Source of the DNA: Pseudomonas vranovensis DSM 16006
Lineage (GTDB): Bacteria > Pseudomonadota > Gammaproteobacteria > Pseudomonadales > Pseudomonadaceae
Direction of reading: 5' to 3'
Assembly (NCBI RefSeq): GCF_000425805.1
Contig: NZ_KE384458.1
Coordinates: 159,859 to 223,858 of the forward strand
Length of the DNA: 64,000 bases
The notes under the pieces are model-generated. The model was given only the letters and a program-made list of their open reading frames with translations. It was not told where the DNA came from and ran no database searches. Positions 35,687-44,840 of this stretch are shown here, one piece after another. A program made the translations under genes and the position numbers. Position 1 is the first letter of the stretch. Each line of letters begins with the position of its first letter.

Positions 35687-36661
35687 ATGACTGAACCCTT
35701 GTCTGTCACCCCTCGGCCACAGCCCCTCGAGGCCGGGATAAAACTGCGCGGTGCGGAGAAAGTGGCGCGTATCCCGGTGAAGATCCTGCCCACCGACGAC
35801 GTGCCGCGCAAGCCCGAGTGGATTCGCGTGGAGATCGCAACCTCACCGGAGGTGGCGCGCGTCAAGGCGCTGCTGCGCAAGCACAAACTGCACAGCGTCT
35901 GCGAGGAAGCATCGTGTCCAAACCTGGGCGAGTGCTTCTCTGGTGGTACGGCGACTTTCATGATCATGGGCGACATCTGCACCCGACGTTGCCCGTTCTG
36001 CGATGTCGGCCACGGCCGCCCCAAGCCATTGGACGTCAACGAGCCCAGGAACCTGGCCATTGCCATTGCCGAGCTGGGCCTGAAATACGTAGTCATCACC
36101 TCGGTGGACCGCGACGACTTGCGCGACGGTGGTGCGCGGCACTTCGTCGATTGCCTGCGCGAGATCCGCGCACGGTCGCCGGGTATTCGCCTGGAAACCC
36201 TGGTGCCTGACTATCGGGGGCGCATGGACGTGGCCCTGGCGATCACCGAGCAAGAACCGCCGGATGTGTTCAACCACAACCTGGAAACCGTACCGCGCCT
36301 GTACAGGGCGGCGCGGCCGGGGTCTGACTTCGCGTGGTCGCTGGACCTGCTGGAGAACTTCAAGCAACGTGTTCCGGCGGTGCCGACCAAGTCCGGGCTG
36401 ATGCTCGGCCTGGGCGAGAGCGATGACGAAGTGATCGAGGTGATGTTGCGCATGCGTGAACATCAGGTCGACATGCTGACACTGGGGCAGTATTTGCAGC
36501 CGTCACGCAGCCACCTGCCGGTGCAGCGCTTCGTGCACCCGGACACCTTTGCCTGGTTGGCTGAGCAAGCCTTGGCGATGGGGTTCAGGAATGTGGCGTC
36601 TGGGCCGCTGGTGCGTTCGTCCTATCATGCGGACCAACAAGCCATGCACACGGCCCGCTAG
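35687..36661 (+). CDS. lipA: Lipoyl synthase, operon-linked copy
   Basis: A 324-residue radical-SAM enzyme that inserts sulfur into octanoyl groups of lipoyl proteins. The auxiliary cluster motif is CEEASCPNLGEC, the radical-SAM motif is CTRRCPFC, and the terminal RSSYHAD holds the serine ligand. The ATG at 35687 is 7 bases after GGAG; an ATG two codons earlier is too close. Pseudomonas normally carries lipA beside lipB; a copy at the end of the glycine-cleavage operon suggests dedicated lipoylation of GcvH. That it is a second copy is inferred. Confidence 0.93.
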   Translation: MTEPLSVTPRPQPLEAGIKLRGAEKVARIPVKILPTDDVPRKPEWIRVEIATSPEVARVKALLRKHKLHSVCEEASCPNLGECFSGGTATFMIMGDICTRRCPFCDVGHGRPKPLDVNEPRNLAIAIAELGLKYVVITSVDRDDLRDGGARHFVDCLREIRARSPGIRLETLVPDYRGRMDVALAITEQEPPDVFNHNLETVPRLYRAARPGSDFAWSLDLLENFKQRVPAVPTKSGLMLGLGESDDEVIEVMLRMREHQVDMLTLGQYLQPSRSHLPVQRFVHPDTFAWLAEQALAMGFRNVASGPLVRSSYHADQQAMHTAR

Positions 36662-36689
36662 GCGCGGCGTGGCGGTTTGCCTCAGCCTG

Positions 36690-37142
36690 TTACAGTGCTA
36701 CGGGCAACCCATGAATGGCCAGCCGCGTCGAAAGCACCACTGAGGTTTCAGTCCTGCCAAACGCATCAAATGACGCAATCATGGTTTCCAGCGCAATCAA
36801 TGATTGCGCGACAACCTTGAGTACAAATGACGCATCCCCGGTTACATGATGAGCTTCGCGTACCTCGGGCATTTCTTCCAGCACCGACAGCACCTTGGCA
36901 TAGCTTTGTGCCGGAACATACAGGCGGATGAACGCGGTAACCGGATATCCAATGGCGTGGCTGTCGATTTCAGCTCGATAGCCGCGCAACACGCCGCGCT
37001 CTTCCAGTTTGCGCACGCGTTCGGCGGTAGCGGGTGTCGATAAGCCAACACGGCGACCCAACTCGGCAAAACTCATCCGGGCATCTACCTGCAACTCGGC
37101 CAACAGGCGCTTGTCCATGCGGTCCAAAGGTCGTTCGCTCAT
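36690..37142 (-). CDS. Lrp/AsnC-family transcriptional regulator
   Basis: A 150-residue regulator. The helix-turn-helix is AELGRRVGLSTPATAERVRKL, followed by the RAM domain that binds amino acids (VREAHHVTGDASFVLKV). The ATG at 37142 matches the usual start of the family. It is divergent from a LysE-type exporter with a 122-base gap, so it probably controls amino acid export through that gene. Confidence 0.92.
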   Translation of the reverse strand: MSERPLDRMDKRLLAELQVDARMSFAELGRRVGLSTPATAERVRKLEERGVLRGYRAEIDSHAIGYPVTAFIRLYVPAQSYAKVLSVLEEMPEVREAHHVTGDASFVLKVVAQSLIALETMIASFDAFGRTETSVVLSTRLAIHGLPVAL

Positions 37143-37264
37143 GGGGGGCTTCAAAAGAAAGAGTGAATCGTTAAGAAAGGTGCCTGTAAAAACGTCAAAT
37201 CGACATGGATCGCACGGTGGCAAGCCATTGAAACTAGCTTAACCCACCCATCGAGAGCGCCGCC

Positions 37265-37873
37265 ATGTTACTCAAAGGAATGTTGCTCGGTTTAGCCATC
37301 GCCGCTCCGGTCGGCCCGATCGGCTTGCTCAGTATCCAGAACACGTTGAAAGGTGGATTCAGGGCTGGATTTTTCACCGGCATGGGGGCGGCGACCGCAG
37401 ACGCTCTTTATGCAGTCGCGGCGCTGTTTGGACTCGCCGGAATACTCAGTCTGGTCAACGACAGTGGTTACCTCAGAGTGCTGGGGGCGATTTTTTTTGC
37501 TTATCTGGCATGGAAAACGGTCCAGAAAAAAGCCGACCTGAGCGCTGCGCCATCCAGTGCGCGAAATGTCTGGGGTATGTATTCGACAACCTGTCTGCTT
37601 ACCTTGTCCAACCCGATGACGGTCCTGGGCTTTGTAACGCTCTTTGCCGGACTGGGTGTCGGCCAATCAGACAGCGCGTCGGGGCTTTGGCTCGTCGTCG
37701 GCGTGTTTCTTGGTTCTTCGCTGTGGTGGGCGACGCTCGCCGGCACGTGTTCACTCGTGGTAAGGCGGCTGCCGCCTACGTGGCTGAGAGGCATCGACTA
37801 TGCCTCGGCGTTTCTGCTGATGGCGTTCGCATTGATGCTTGTATACCAGGCCACTACAGGCAGCATCAGTTAA
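37265..37873 (+). CDS. LysE-family amino acid exporter
   Basis: A 202-residue membrane protein with about six helices. APVGPIGLLSIQNTL and LTLSNPMTVLGFVTLFAG are the family motifs. It exports an amino acid or derivative; the substrate is not readable. Divergent Lrp-type regulator. Its 3' end overlaps the convergent soxR gene by 8 bases. Confidence 0.9.
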   Translation: MLLKGMLLGLAIAAPVGPIGLLSIQNTLKGGFRAGFFTGMGAATADALYAVAALFGLAGILSLVNDSGYLRVLGAIFFAYLAWKTVQKKADLSAAPSSARNVWGMYSTTCLLTLSNPMTVLGFVTLFAGLGVGQSDSASGLWLVVGVFLGSSLWWATLAGTCSLVVRRLPPTWLRGIDYASAFLLMAFALMLVYQATTGSIS

Positions 37874-38336
37874 TACCGGGGCCCTCGAGAATCCTCGGTC
37901 CCGATCCCTCCTTGCCCAAGGCGTCGCCAGGGTTGCGCAGCGGGCAATCCTCCAGCGACAGGCAGCCGCAGCCAATGCAGTCGTCGAGACTGTCGCGCAA
38001 GGCCTCCAGTGTCCTGATTCTGGCGTTGAGGCTATCTCGCCAGGCCGACGACATTTCGCGCCATTGTGCGGCGCTCAGTTTACTGTTCGGGGGGTAGCGG
38101 CCCAGCGCGCTCTTGATTTCCTCGAGCGGGATGCCGGTGCGCTGCGCCACTTTGATGATAGCGATGCTGCGCAGTACCAGGGCGGGATAACGCCGTTGAT
38201 TACCGGCACTGCGTGTGCTCGCGATCAGGCCTTTCGATTCGTAGAAGTGCAGGGTAGAGACCGCAACGCCGCTGCGCCTGGCTACTTCGCCGACCGAGAG
38301 CGAGCGCAGGCCATCAAGTTTTTTTTCAACTGCCAT
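37866..38336 (-). CDS. soxR: Redox-sensitive transcriptional activator SoxR
   Basis: A 156-residue MerR-family protein with a 2Fe-2S cluster. The helix-turn-helix is SVGEVARRSGVAVSTLHFYE, and the cluster motif is CIGCGCLSLEDC (C-X2-C-X-C-X5-C). The start at 38336 lies 9 bases from a perfect-looking SoxR box, so soxR likely sits in its own regulatory region. In Pseudomonas SoxR responds to redox-active compounds such as phenazines and controls efflux genes, not soxS. Confidence 0.96.
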   Translation of the reverse strand: MAVEKKLDGLRSLSVGEVARRSGVAVSTLHFYESKGLIASTRSAGNQRRYPALVLRSIAIIKVAQRTGIPLEEIKSALGRYPPNSKLSAAQWREMSSAWRDSLNARIRTLEALRDSLDDCIGCGCLSLEDCPLRNPGDALGKEGSGPRILEGPGIN

Positions 38337-38341
38337 GCGTG

Positions 38342-38372
38342 TTGACCTCAAGTTAAGTTGAGGTCTTATAGT
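38342..38372 (+). promoter_or_regulatory. SoxR-dependent promoter of mexH-mexI
   Basis: A -35 TTGACC (38342-38347) and -10 TATAGT (38367-38372) are separated by 19 bases, the overlong spacer typical of MerR-type activation. The dyad CCTCAAGTTAAGTTGAGG (38346-38363) fills the spacer and matches the SoxR box. It points toward mexH. Confidence 0.93.
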
Positions 38373-38459
38373 CTCGCCCGGACTTTCCTGCAACAGTTTT
38401 CCGCCGCCAGTGCGCAACCCGCCGTGCGGTGAGCACACCACAGTCGAATGGAGTCAAGC

Positions 38460-39560
38460 ATGGGCAAACGGATGTTGTGGGGCGTGGGTGTGGGCGTCGC
38501 GGTGCTAGGCGCAATGGCCATCGTCATTGCGCAGCCAGCGAAGGACGCTTCAACCCAGGCAACGGCGTGGCCGTTGACCAAAGTGGCGCTGGCCACAGTC
38601 ATGCACACGGAGGCTCCTCGCGAGGCTTTTGCCGCAGGAGAGCTGGAGGCGGCCCATCAGGTGCAAGTAGCGGCAGAAACACCGGGGCGCATTACTCAAA
38701 TCGCCTTCAAGTCCGGACAAGTGGTCAAGGCAGGGCAACTGCTGGTACAGCTCAACGACGCGCCGGAGCAAGCCGAGCGCTTGCGCTTGCAGGCTGCGCT
38801 GGTGAATGCTCGGACATTGTTTCAACGCTCGCATAAGTTGCGGGCGAAAAATGCCGTTTCCCAGGAGGTGCTCGACAACGCCACGGCGGCCCTTGGTATG
38901 GCCAGGGGAGAGCTGCAGAAGATCGACGCGTTGATTGCGCAAAAGGCCATCCGCGCACCCTTTGCAGGGAAGGTCGGTATTCGCCGCGTGCATCAAGGCC
39001 AGTATGTGCAGGCAGGCGAGGCGGTCGTCAGCCTGGTGGACGCCAGGCACCTGCACGTGAATTTCACGCTGCATGAGAAAGCCGCCGCTGATCTTCGCGT
39101 CGGGCAGGCCGTTGCATTGAGTGTCGACGCGTTACCCCAGCGCGCGCTGTCTGCTCAGGTCAATGCCATCGACCCAATGATCGGCAAGTCGCGTTCGGTC
39201 GAGGTTCAAGCATCGCTTGCCAATCCGGACGGCCAGCTGCAGGCCGGTATGTACACCAGTGTGCGTCTTGCCGCAGCGGTGCCGACGAGGGTCATGGCTG
39301 TGCCGGAAACCGCTGTTACCTATACCGCCTACGGACAAACCGTATTCCTGGCTACCCAAGGCAATAATCACAGCCTGACGGTCAGCCGCATCCAGGTCAC
39401 CACGGGAGAGCGCTGGAAGGGCCAAGTGGAAATCACCTCGGGGTTGAAAGCTGGCGATCAGGTCGTCGTCTCGGGCCAGCTCAAACTGAGCGATGGTATG
39501 CCAGTCGAAGCGGTAGATAAGGACAGCTTGCAGGCTGTGGCCGGGGGGCGCGCCTCGTGA
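38460..39560 (+). CDS. mexH: RND efflux adaptor MexH-like
   Basis: A 366-residue periplasmic membrane-fusion protein with an N-terminal signal/anchor (about 8-25), lipoyl halves (AAETPGRITQIAFKSGQVVK and RAPFAGKVGIRRVHQGQYV) and an alpha-hairpin (LFQRSHKLRAKNAVSQEVLD). The ATG at 38460 follows GGAG with 6-base spacing. Its end overlaps mexI as GTGA. Homologue of MexH of the MexGHI-OpmD system of P. aeruginosa, which is also SoxR-activated. Confidence 0.9.
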   Translation: MGKRMLWGVGVGVAVLGAMAIVIAQPAKDASTQATAWPLTKVALATVMHTEAPREAFAAGELEAAHQVQVAAETPGRITQIAFKSGQVVKAGQLLVQLNDAPEQAERLRLQAALVNARTLFQRSHKLRAKNAVSQEVLDNATAALGMARGELQKIDALIAQKAIRAPFAGKVGIRRVHQGQYVQAGEAVVSLVDARHLHVNFTLHEKAAADLRVGQAVALSVDALPQRALSAQVNAIDPMIGKSRSVEVQASLANPDGQLQAGMYTSVRLAAAVPTRVMAVPETAVTYTAYGQTVFLATQGNNHSLTVSRIQVTTGERWKGQVEITSGLKAGDQVVVSGQLKLSDGMPVEAVDKDSLQAVAGGRAS

Positions 39561-42500
39561 AGGTCACTGACATCTTTGTTCGTCGTCCTGTGCTCGCCTT
39601 GGTGGTCAGCAGCTTGATTGTCCTCATGGGGTTGTTCGCCCTGGGCAAGCTGCCGGTGCGTCAATACCCGTTGCTGGAAAGCTCTACCATCACGATCAGC
39701 ACCGAGTACCCCGGCGCCTCTGCCGAATTGATGCAGGGCTTTGTGACCCAGCCGATCACCCAGGCGGTTTCTTCGGTCGAAGGCATCGACTACCTGTCGT
39801 CATCGTCGGTACAAGGGCGCAGCCTTGTGACCCTGCGCATGACCCTGAACCGTGATTCGACCCAGGCACTGACCGAGACCATGGCCAAGGTCAATCAGGT
39901 GCGCTATCGCCTGCCCGACGATGCCTACGATCCTGTGGTCGAACTGTCTGCAGGCGACTCCACCGCTGTTGCCTATGTCGGATTTGCCAGTGAGACGTTG
40001 TCTATTCCCGAACTGAGCGACTACCTGTCGCGCGTGGTGGAGCCGCAGTTGGCGGGCATTGAGGGCGTCGCCAAAGTACAGCGATTTGGTGGCCAGAACC
40101 TGGCGATGCGCTTGTGGCTGGACAGCGAGCGAATGGCCGGGCGGGGTGTTACCGCCGCTGATGTCGCGCAAGCGGTTCGCCACAACAACTATCAGGCTAC
40201 GCCAGGCCAGGTGCGCGGCCAGTTCGTGCTCGCCGACATAAGCATCGATACCGACTTGACCAGCGTCGAGACCTTCCGCGACATGATCATTCGCAACGAC
40301 GGGACTGCGCTCGTGCGTCTGCGCGATGTCGGCACCGTCGAGCTAGGTGCCTCGGCCACCCACACCAGCGCTTCGATGAACGGTGAGCCGGCGGTTCACC
40401 TGGGGCTGTATCCCACACCTGCTGGCAACCCGCTGGTGATTGTCGACGGAATCCGCACGTTGCTGCCGCAGATCCAGCAAACCCTGCCACCCGGGGTGAA
40501 GGTTGCCTTGGCCTATGAGACTGCGCGCTTTATCGAGGCCTCGATCGACGAAGTGATGACGACGTTGCTGGAGGCGGTGCTGATCGTGGTTCTGGTGATC
40601 TGGCTGTGCCTGGGATCCCTGCGTAGCGTGGCGATTCCGGTGCTGGCGATTCCGCTGTCGATTCTCGGCGCAACCGGCCTGATGCTGCTCTTTGGCTTCA
40701 GTATCAACCTGCTGACGTTATTGGCGATGGTGCTGGCCATCGGCTTGGTGGTGGACGATGCGATTGTGGTAGTGGAGAACGTGCACCGTCACATTGAAGC
40801 GGGACTGTCGCCGGTGGCTGCCGCGCTGGTAGGTGCCCGCGAGATCGCCGGGCCGGTGATCGCCATGACGCTGACGCTGGCGGCTGTGTATGCCCCCATC
40901 GGTTTGATCGGTGGACTGACGGGCACGCTGTTCCGCGAGTTTGCCCTTACCTTGGCGGGGGCGGTAATCGTTTCCGGCGTAGTCGCGCTGACCCTGTCGC
41001 CGGTGATGAGTTCGCTGCTGTTACAGGCCGGGCAGCAGGAGGGGCGCTTGGGCCAGTTGGCAACGAGGCTGTTCGCAGCCCTGGCCGCTGCTTATGGGCG
41101 GGGGCTGGCCCGCTCGTTGTCACGGCGCTGGATCAGTGGTGCGGTCGTGCTGCTGGTCTGCCTGAGCTTGCCGTGGTTGTACCTGCTGCCGCAACGCGAG
41201 CTGGCGCCGCCAGAGGATCAGGCGGCGGTACTGACGGCGATCAAGTCACCTCAGTACGCCAACCTCGACTACGTCGAGCGTTTTGCAAGCAAGCTCGATC
41301 AGGTCATGAAGAGCCTTCCGGAAACCACCGATACCTGGATCATCAATGGTACCGATGGGCCAGCGGCCAGTTTCGGCGGGATCAACCTGAGCCTGTGGCA
41401 GGCGCGCGAACGGTCGGCCGATCAGGTCCAGGCCCAGTTGCAGCAAGCCTTGGTCGATGTCGAGGGCAGCAGCATCTTTGCCTTTCAGGTGGCGTCGTTG
41501 CCGGGGTCCAGTGGCGGTTTGCCGGTGCAGATGGTGCTGCGCAGCGCACAGGACTACCCGGTGCTCTACCAGACCATGGAAACCCTCAAGCAGCACGCCC
41601 GCAGCAGCGGACTGTTTGCCGTCGTAGACAGTGACCTCGACTACAACAACCCGGTGCTCAACGTCACTGTCGACCGCGCCAAGGCCGCGAGCCTGGGCAT
41701 TGGCATGCAGGACATAGGTGATGCCCTGGCGGTACTGGTAGGGGAGCAGTACATCAACCGCTTTGCCTTGTATGGACGTTCCTATGATGTGATCCCCCAA
41801 AGCACGCGCGATCAGCGCCTGACGCCGGAGGCACTGGCCCGGCAGTATGTGCGCACCGATAGCGGCGAGTTGGTCCCGCTGTCTACCGTAGTCAGCCTGA
41901 ACATGGCCGTAGCGCCCAACCGGCTGTTGCAGTTCGACCAACAGAACGCCAGCACCCTGCAGGCTATCCCCGCCCCCGGTGTATCGCAGGGGCAGGCGGT
42001 GGCATTTCTGCAAGCGCTCGCCGAGCAGTTGCCAGCGGGATTCAGCCACGACTGGCTATCGGAGTCGCGTCAGTATGCACAGGAGGGCAATGCGCTGGTG
42101 TTGGCGTTTCTCGCCGCGATGGTGGTGATCTACCTGGTACTCGCCGCTCAGTACGAAAGCCTGGTCGATCCGTTGATCATTCTGGTCACTGTGCCGTTGT
42201 CCATCTGCGGTGCGCTGCTGCCGTTGGTGCTGGGCTGGGCCACGCTTAACATCTATACGCAGATCGGACTGGTCACCTTGATCGGCCTGATCAGCAAGCA
42301 CGGCATCTTGATGGTGGAGTTTGCCAACGAAATCCAGGTGCGTGAGAACCTTGATCGGGCCGCGGCGATCATGCGTGCCGCACAGATTCGACTGCGTCCG
42401 GTGCTGATGACCACGGCGGCGATGACCTTGGGCGTCGCGCCGCTACTGTTTGCCAGTGGTGCCGGTGCCAACAGCCGCTTCGGCCTGGGTGTCGTTATAG

Positions 42501-42640
42501 TCTGCGGCATGTTGGTCGGTACCGTGTTCACCTTGTTTGTACTGCCCACGGTGTATTGCTGGTTGGCGCGCGATCACCGTGCGTACAGCGCGCGTAAACA
42601 GCAACTGGCAGACGCGGAGCAACACCTGAATGTCGCTTGA
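39557..42640 (+). CDS. mexI: RND efflux transporter MexI-like
   Basis: A 1027-residue inner-membrane RND pump. The N-terminus DIFVRRPVLALVVSSLIVL and RQYPLLESSTITISTEYPGA match MexI as I recall it. The proton-relay motif GLVVDDAIVVVENVHRHIE is intact and the conserved Lys is in LIGLISKHGILMVEF. The start is GTG at 39557, overlapping the mexH stop. No outer-membrane channel gene follows, so it must borrow one from elsewhere. Confidence 0.94.
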   Translation: MKVTDIFVRRPVLALVVSSLIVLMGLFALGKLPVRQYPLLESSTITISTEYPGASAELMQGFVTQPITQAVSSVEGIDYLSSSSVQGRSLVTLRMTLNRDSTQALTETMAKVNQVRYRLPDDAYDPVVELSAGDSTAVAYVGFASETLSIPELSDYLSRVVEPQLAGIEGVAKVQRFGGQNLAMRLWLDSERMAGRGVTAADVAQAVRHNNYQATPGQVRGQFVLADISIDTDLTSVETFRDMIIRNDGTALVRLRDVGTVELGASATHTSASMNGEPAVHLGLYPTPAGNPLVIVDGIRTLLPQIQQTLPPGVKVALAYETARFIEASIDEVMTTLLEAVLIVVLVIWLCLGSLRSVAIPVLAIPLSILGATGLMLLFGFSINLLTLLAMVLAIGLVVDDAIVVVENVHRHIEAGLSPVAAALVGAREIAGPVIAMTLTLAAVYAPIGLIGGLTGTLFREFALTLAGAVIVSGVVALTLSPVMSSLLLQAGQQEGRLGQLATRLFAALAAAYGRGLARSLSRRWISGAVVLLVCLSLPWLYLLPQRELAPPEDQAAVLTAIKSPQYANLDYVERFASKLDQVMKSLPETTDTWIINGTDGPAASFGGINLSLWQARERSADQVQAQLQQALVDVEGSSIFAFQVASLPGSSGGLPVQMVLRSAQDYPVLYQTMETLKQHARSSGLFAVVDSDLDYNNPVLNVTVDRAKAASLGIGMQDIGDALAVLVGEQYINRFALYGRSYDVIPQSTRDQRLTPEALARQYVRTDSGELVPLSTVVSLNMAVAPNRLLQFDQQNASTLQAIPAPGVSQGQAVAFLQALAEQLPAGFSHDWLSESRQYAQEGNALVLAFLAAMVVIYLVLAAQYESLVDPLIILVTVPLSICGALLPLVLGWATLNIYTQIGLVTLIGLISKHGILMVEFANEIQVRENLDRAAAIMRAAQIRLRPVLMTTAAMTLGVAPLLFASGAGANSRFGLGVVIVCGMLVGTVFTLFVLPTVYCWLARDHRAYSARKQQLADAEQHLNVA

Positions 42641-43726
42641 TTTCCCTCGCATTGGGATTATGGAAGTTGCAATCGATTTGGCATCACTCCATGGCGACCG
42701 AAAGCAAAGTGTCCAAAACTTTGTTGGGTTGATGCAGTTTGCGCCAACAGCGTTCGTGAATAATCTACGCCTGACACTTGAAAATAGTTTAGGTCTCGAC
42801 ACTGTTACTGATGATGCCGCAGCGTTTGTACACTCCCCAACTGATGGTCTACCCAGCCTTCTTTGAGCTGCCGATTTCAAATACTGATGCTGCAAAGGAA
42901 ACGTCTTCTAAGCGTTCCATCACGACCGAAGAGCTAGCGTTGTCAGCGTCAATGAGTACAGCTAGACGGAGGGTATCAGGTAGGGCCATGGTGCTTTCCT
43001 TATCAATTAATGGTATCCGGCCATATTTTAGGCTCTTTTCGTATAGCGCTCAGTCGCTAAAGGTTGTCAGCGCTGCCGAAGAACATTTGGACAGGGCTCT
43101 AGGGCCGTTTGACTTGCCCCTGGAACGGCAGTTTCAGGCAGAGAAAATTGGACATTTTCCCGCCATTATTGCGCCCAACTGCACTGGATATGCGAGCGAT
43201 CGCGAATGGTGATCCCTGATAAATCCCAGCATGAGGGTATTTCCGTGTTGACCCATGCATAGATGATGACCTTGGACCTTGACTCGTACTGACCCGACGT
43301 CACTCTTCGGTTGAGGACGGTATGTTACTGCACGGCTGCTGGTGCTAGCACTGCACTTGAGCCAGCCCCAGACTCCTGACGCCAAGGCGTTGCAGCTCGT
43401 CGGGAGCGGCGAGGCCTGTGCGCAAAACAGGTTGACCGGCAAACTCGGTTCCCGGCACGCCGCGCGATTTCATGATGCTCGATCACTCTGGCGGCGAACA
43501 ATCTGTCAGCGCCGGCGTGGGCATACTACGCGACGCGCTTGAGGCGTTCTTCCAGGCGTTGCTCGGCGGGCACAAGGTTTTTCTCTTGGACGTCGCAGCG
43601 CACATTCACGAACAGATTCAGGGGGCAGCCCGCAAGGTCAGATTCTGCCAAGTTTCCGTGTATTGAGTTGGCATCACGGGCGGCAATGAGTATGCAAATG
43701 GCCTTTCCGACCGAGCTAGCTATTTT
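42641..43726. other. Decayed region without a convincing gene
   Basis: Over 1 kb between mexI and mexT. Open frames here are short, mutually contradictory and lack ribosome sites; the base composition at 42650-43080 is more AT-rich than the flanks. It contains the 5' stub of an NYN-domain gene (42849-42989, minus strand). The 43465-43660 stretch is open on the plus strand but matches nothing I recognise. It looks like remains of lost genes. Confidence 0.6.
42849..42989 (-). pseudogene. Truncated NYN-domain protein gene (5' stub)
   Basis: A 46-codon frame with a good ribosome site (AAGGAAA, 5 bases before the ATG at 42989). It begins MALPDTLRLAVLIDADNASS, the start of NYN (PIN-like) nuclease proteins that often carry a LOTUS domain. 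About 27 residues match the family (the metal-binding Asp pair in LIDADN is present); then the sequence diverges and stops. The full proteins are about 250 residues, so this is a remnant and should have no nuclease activity. Confidence 0.75.
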
Positions 43727-44641
43727 TTACAGGCTCTCCGGATCCCCGAAGAACATCTGAATCCTCGACCGCAACCACCGTTCCCCTGGGTCGTTGTCCT
43801 GCGACCCCCGCCATGCCATGTGCAACTCGAAGCTCTGCACCTCAAGCGGCGGATCTTCTGCGCGCAGTCCGCCCGCTGCGGTCAGCGCCTCGGCGGTGTA
43901 GTCGGGCACGGTAGCGAGGATATCGGTGCCCGACAGCAAGCTGCCCAGGCCGTTGAACTGCGGGACCGCCAACACCACATGGCGCTTGCGCCCGAGCTTT
44001 TCCAGGATCTCGTCCATGAACCCGCCCAGGTCGCCGGCAAACGACACCAGTGCGTGGGGCCGGGCGCAGAAGTCGTCCAGGCTCAGGCTTCCCGGCATGC
44101 TGTCGGCACGCAGCACCTTGGGTTTGCTGCGTCGTAGCACCTTGCGCTTGGCGTTGGCAGGCAGGTCGTTGGTCCAGCTCACGCCGACCGAAATCTCTCC
44201 ACTGGCCAGCAGCGCCGGCATCAGCAGGTAGTTGACTCGACGCACCACCAGGACGATTCCCGGGGCTTCGGCGCGCACCCGCTTGAGCAACTGCGGCAGC
44301 AGGGCGAACTCGGCATCGTCCGATAGGCCGATGCGAAACACGGCGGTACTTGTGGCAGGATCGAAGTCGGCGGCGCGGCTGACGGCGGTGGAGATCGAGT
44401 CCAGCGCCGGCGAGAGCAGGGCGAAGATTTCCACCGCCCGCGCGGAGGGCTCCATGCTGCGCCCGGTGCGTACGAACAGCGGATCATCGAACAGGTTGCG
44501 CAAGCGTGACAGCGCGGCACTGATGGCAGGCTGGCCGAGGAACAGTTTTTCTGCAGCACGGGTCACGCTGCGCTCGTGCATCAGGGTCTCGAAGACGATC
44601 AGCAGGTTCAGGTCGACGCGACGCAAGTCGTTACGGTTCAT
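43727..44641 (-). CDS. mexT: LysR-family regulator MexT
   Basis: A 304-residue LysR regulator almost collinear with P. aeruginosa MexT as I recall it: MNRNDLRRVDLNLLIVFETL, the helix-turn-helix SVTRAAEKLFLGQPAISAAL, and the end RSRIQMFFGDPESL. MexT activates mexEF-oprN and mexS. The divergent neighbour is mexS, as in P. aeruginosa, but mexEF-oprN is about 26 kb away and not adjacent. The frame is intact, without the 8-base insertion known from some inactive PAO1 lines. Confidence 0.95.
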   Translation of the reverse strand: MNRNDLRRVDLNLLIVFETLMHERSVTRAAEKLFLGQPAISAALSRLRNLFDDPLFVRTGRSMEPSARAVEIFALLSPALDSISTAVSRAADFDPATSTAVFRIGLSDDAEFALLPQLLKRVRAEAPGIVLVVRRVNYLLMPALLASGEISVGVSWTNDLPANAKRKVLRRSKPKVLRADSMPGSLSLDDFCARPHALVSFAGDLGGFMDEILEKLGRKRHVVLAVPQFNGLGSLLSGTDILATVPDYTAEALTAAGGLRAEDPPLEVQSFELHMAWRGSQDNDPGERWLRSRIQMFFGDPESL

Positions 44642-44739
44642 CGGCTCGGCTTCACTGGACGGATGGGGCAGGGGTGAATCTTACGGGGAAAGGCTGCTAC
44701 CCTGCACCGCATAATTTGATGCGAGCGGCATTACCCTCA

Positions 44740-44763
44740 ATCAATGACAGGCATGTTGACTAT
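44740..44763 (+). promoter_or_regulatory. Candidate MexT box between mexT and mexS
   Basis: Begins ATCA and ends ACTAT, with AT at the end of the central six bases, and has the exact overall spacing of the MexT motif recalled from P. aeruginosa (ATCA-N5-GTCGAT-N4-ACYAT). The outer half-sites match fully, the centre 2 of 6. It lies 77 bases before mexS and about 100 before mexT. Confidence 0.65.
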
Positions 44764-44840
44764 TAATGGCCACTGATGGTCTAACCGTAAAAGCCCGGAT
44801 AGAGTTCAGGGTAATAGAGTTTCACTAGGCGAGGTTTGCG

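Noticed and set aside
42811..43212. 133-codon plus-strand frame
   Set aside because: It is antisense to the NYN-domain stub, whose family match and ribosome site are on the minus strand.
43472..43666. 64-codon plus-strand frame in the decayed region
   Set aside because: No ribosome site, no family match and located in a stretch of broken frames; kept only as part of the region note.
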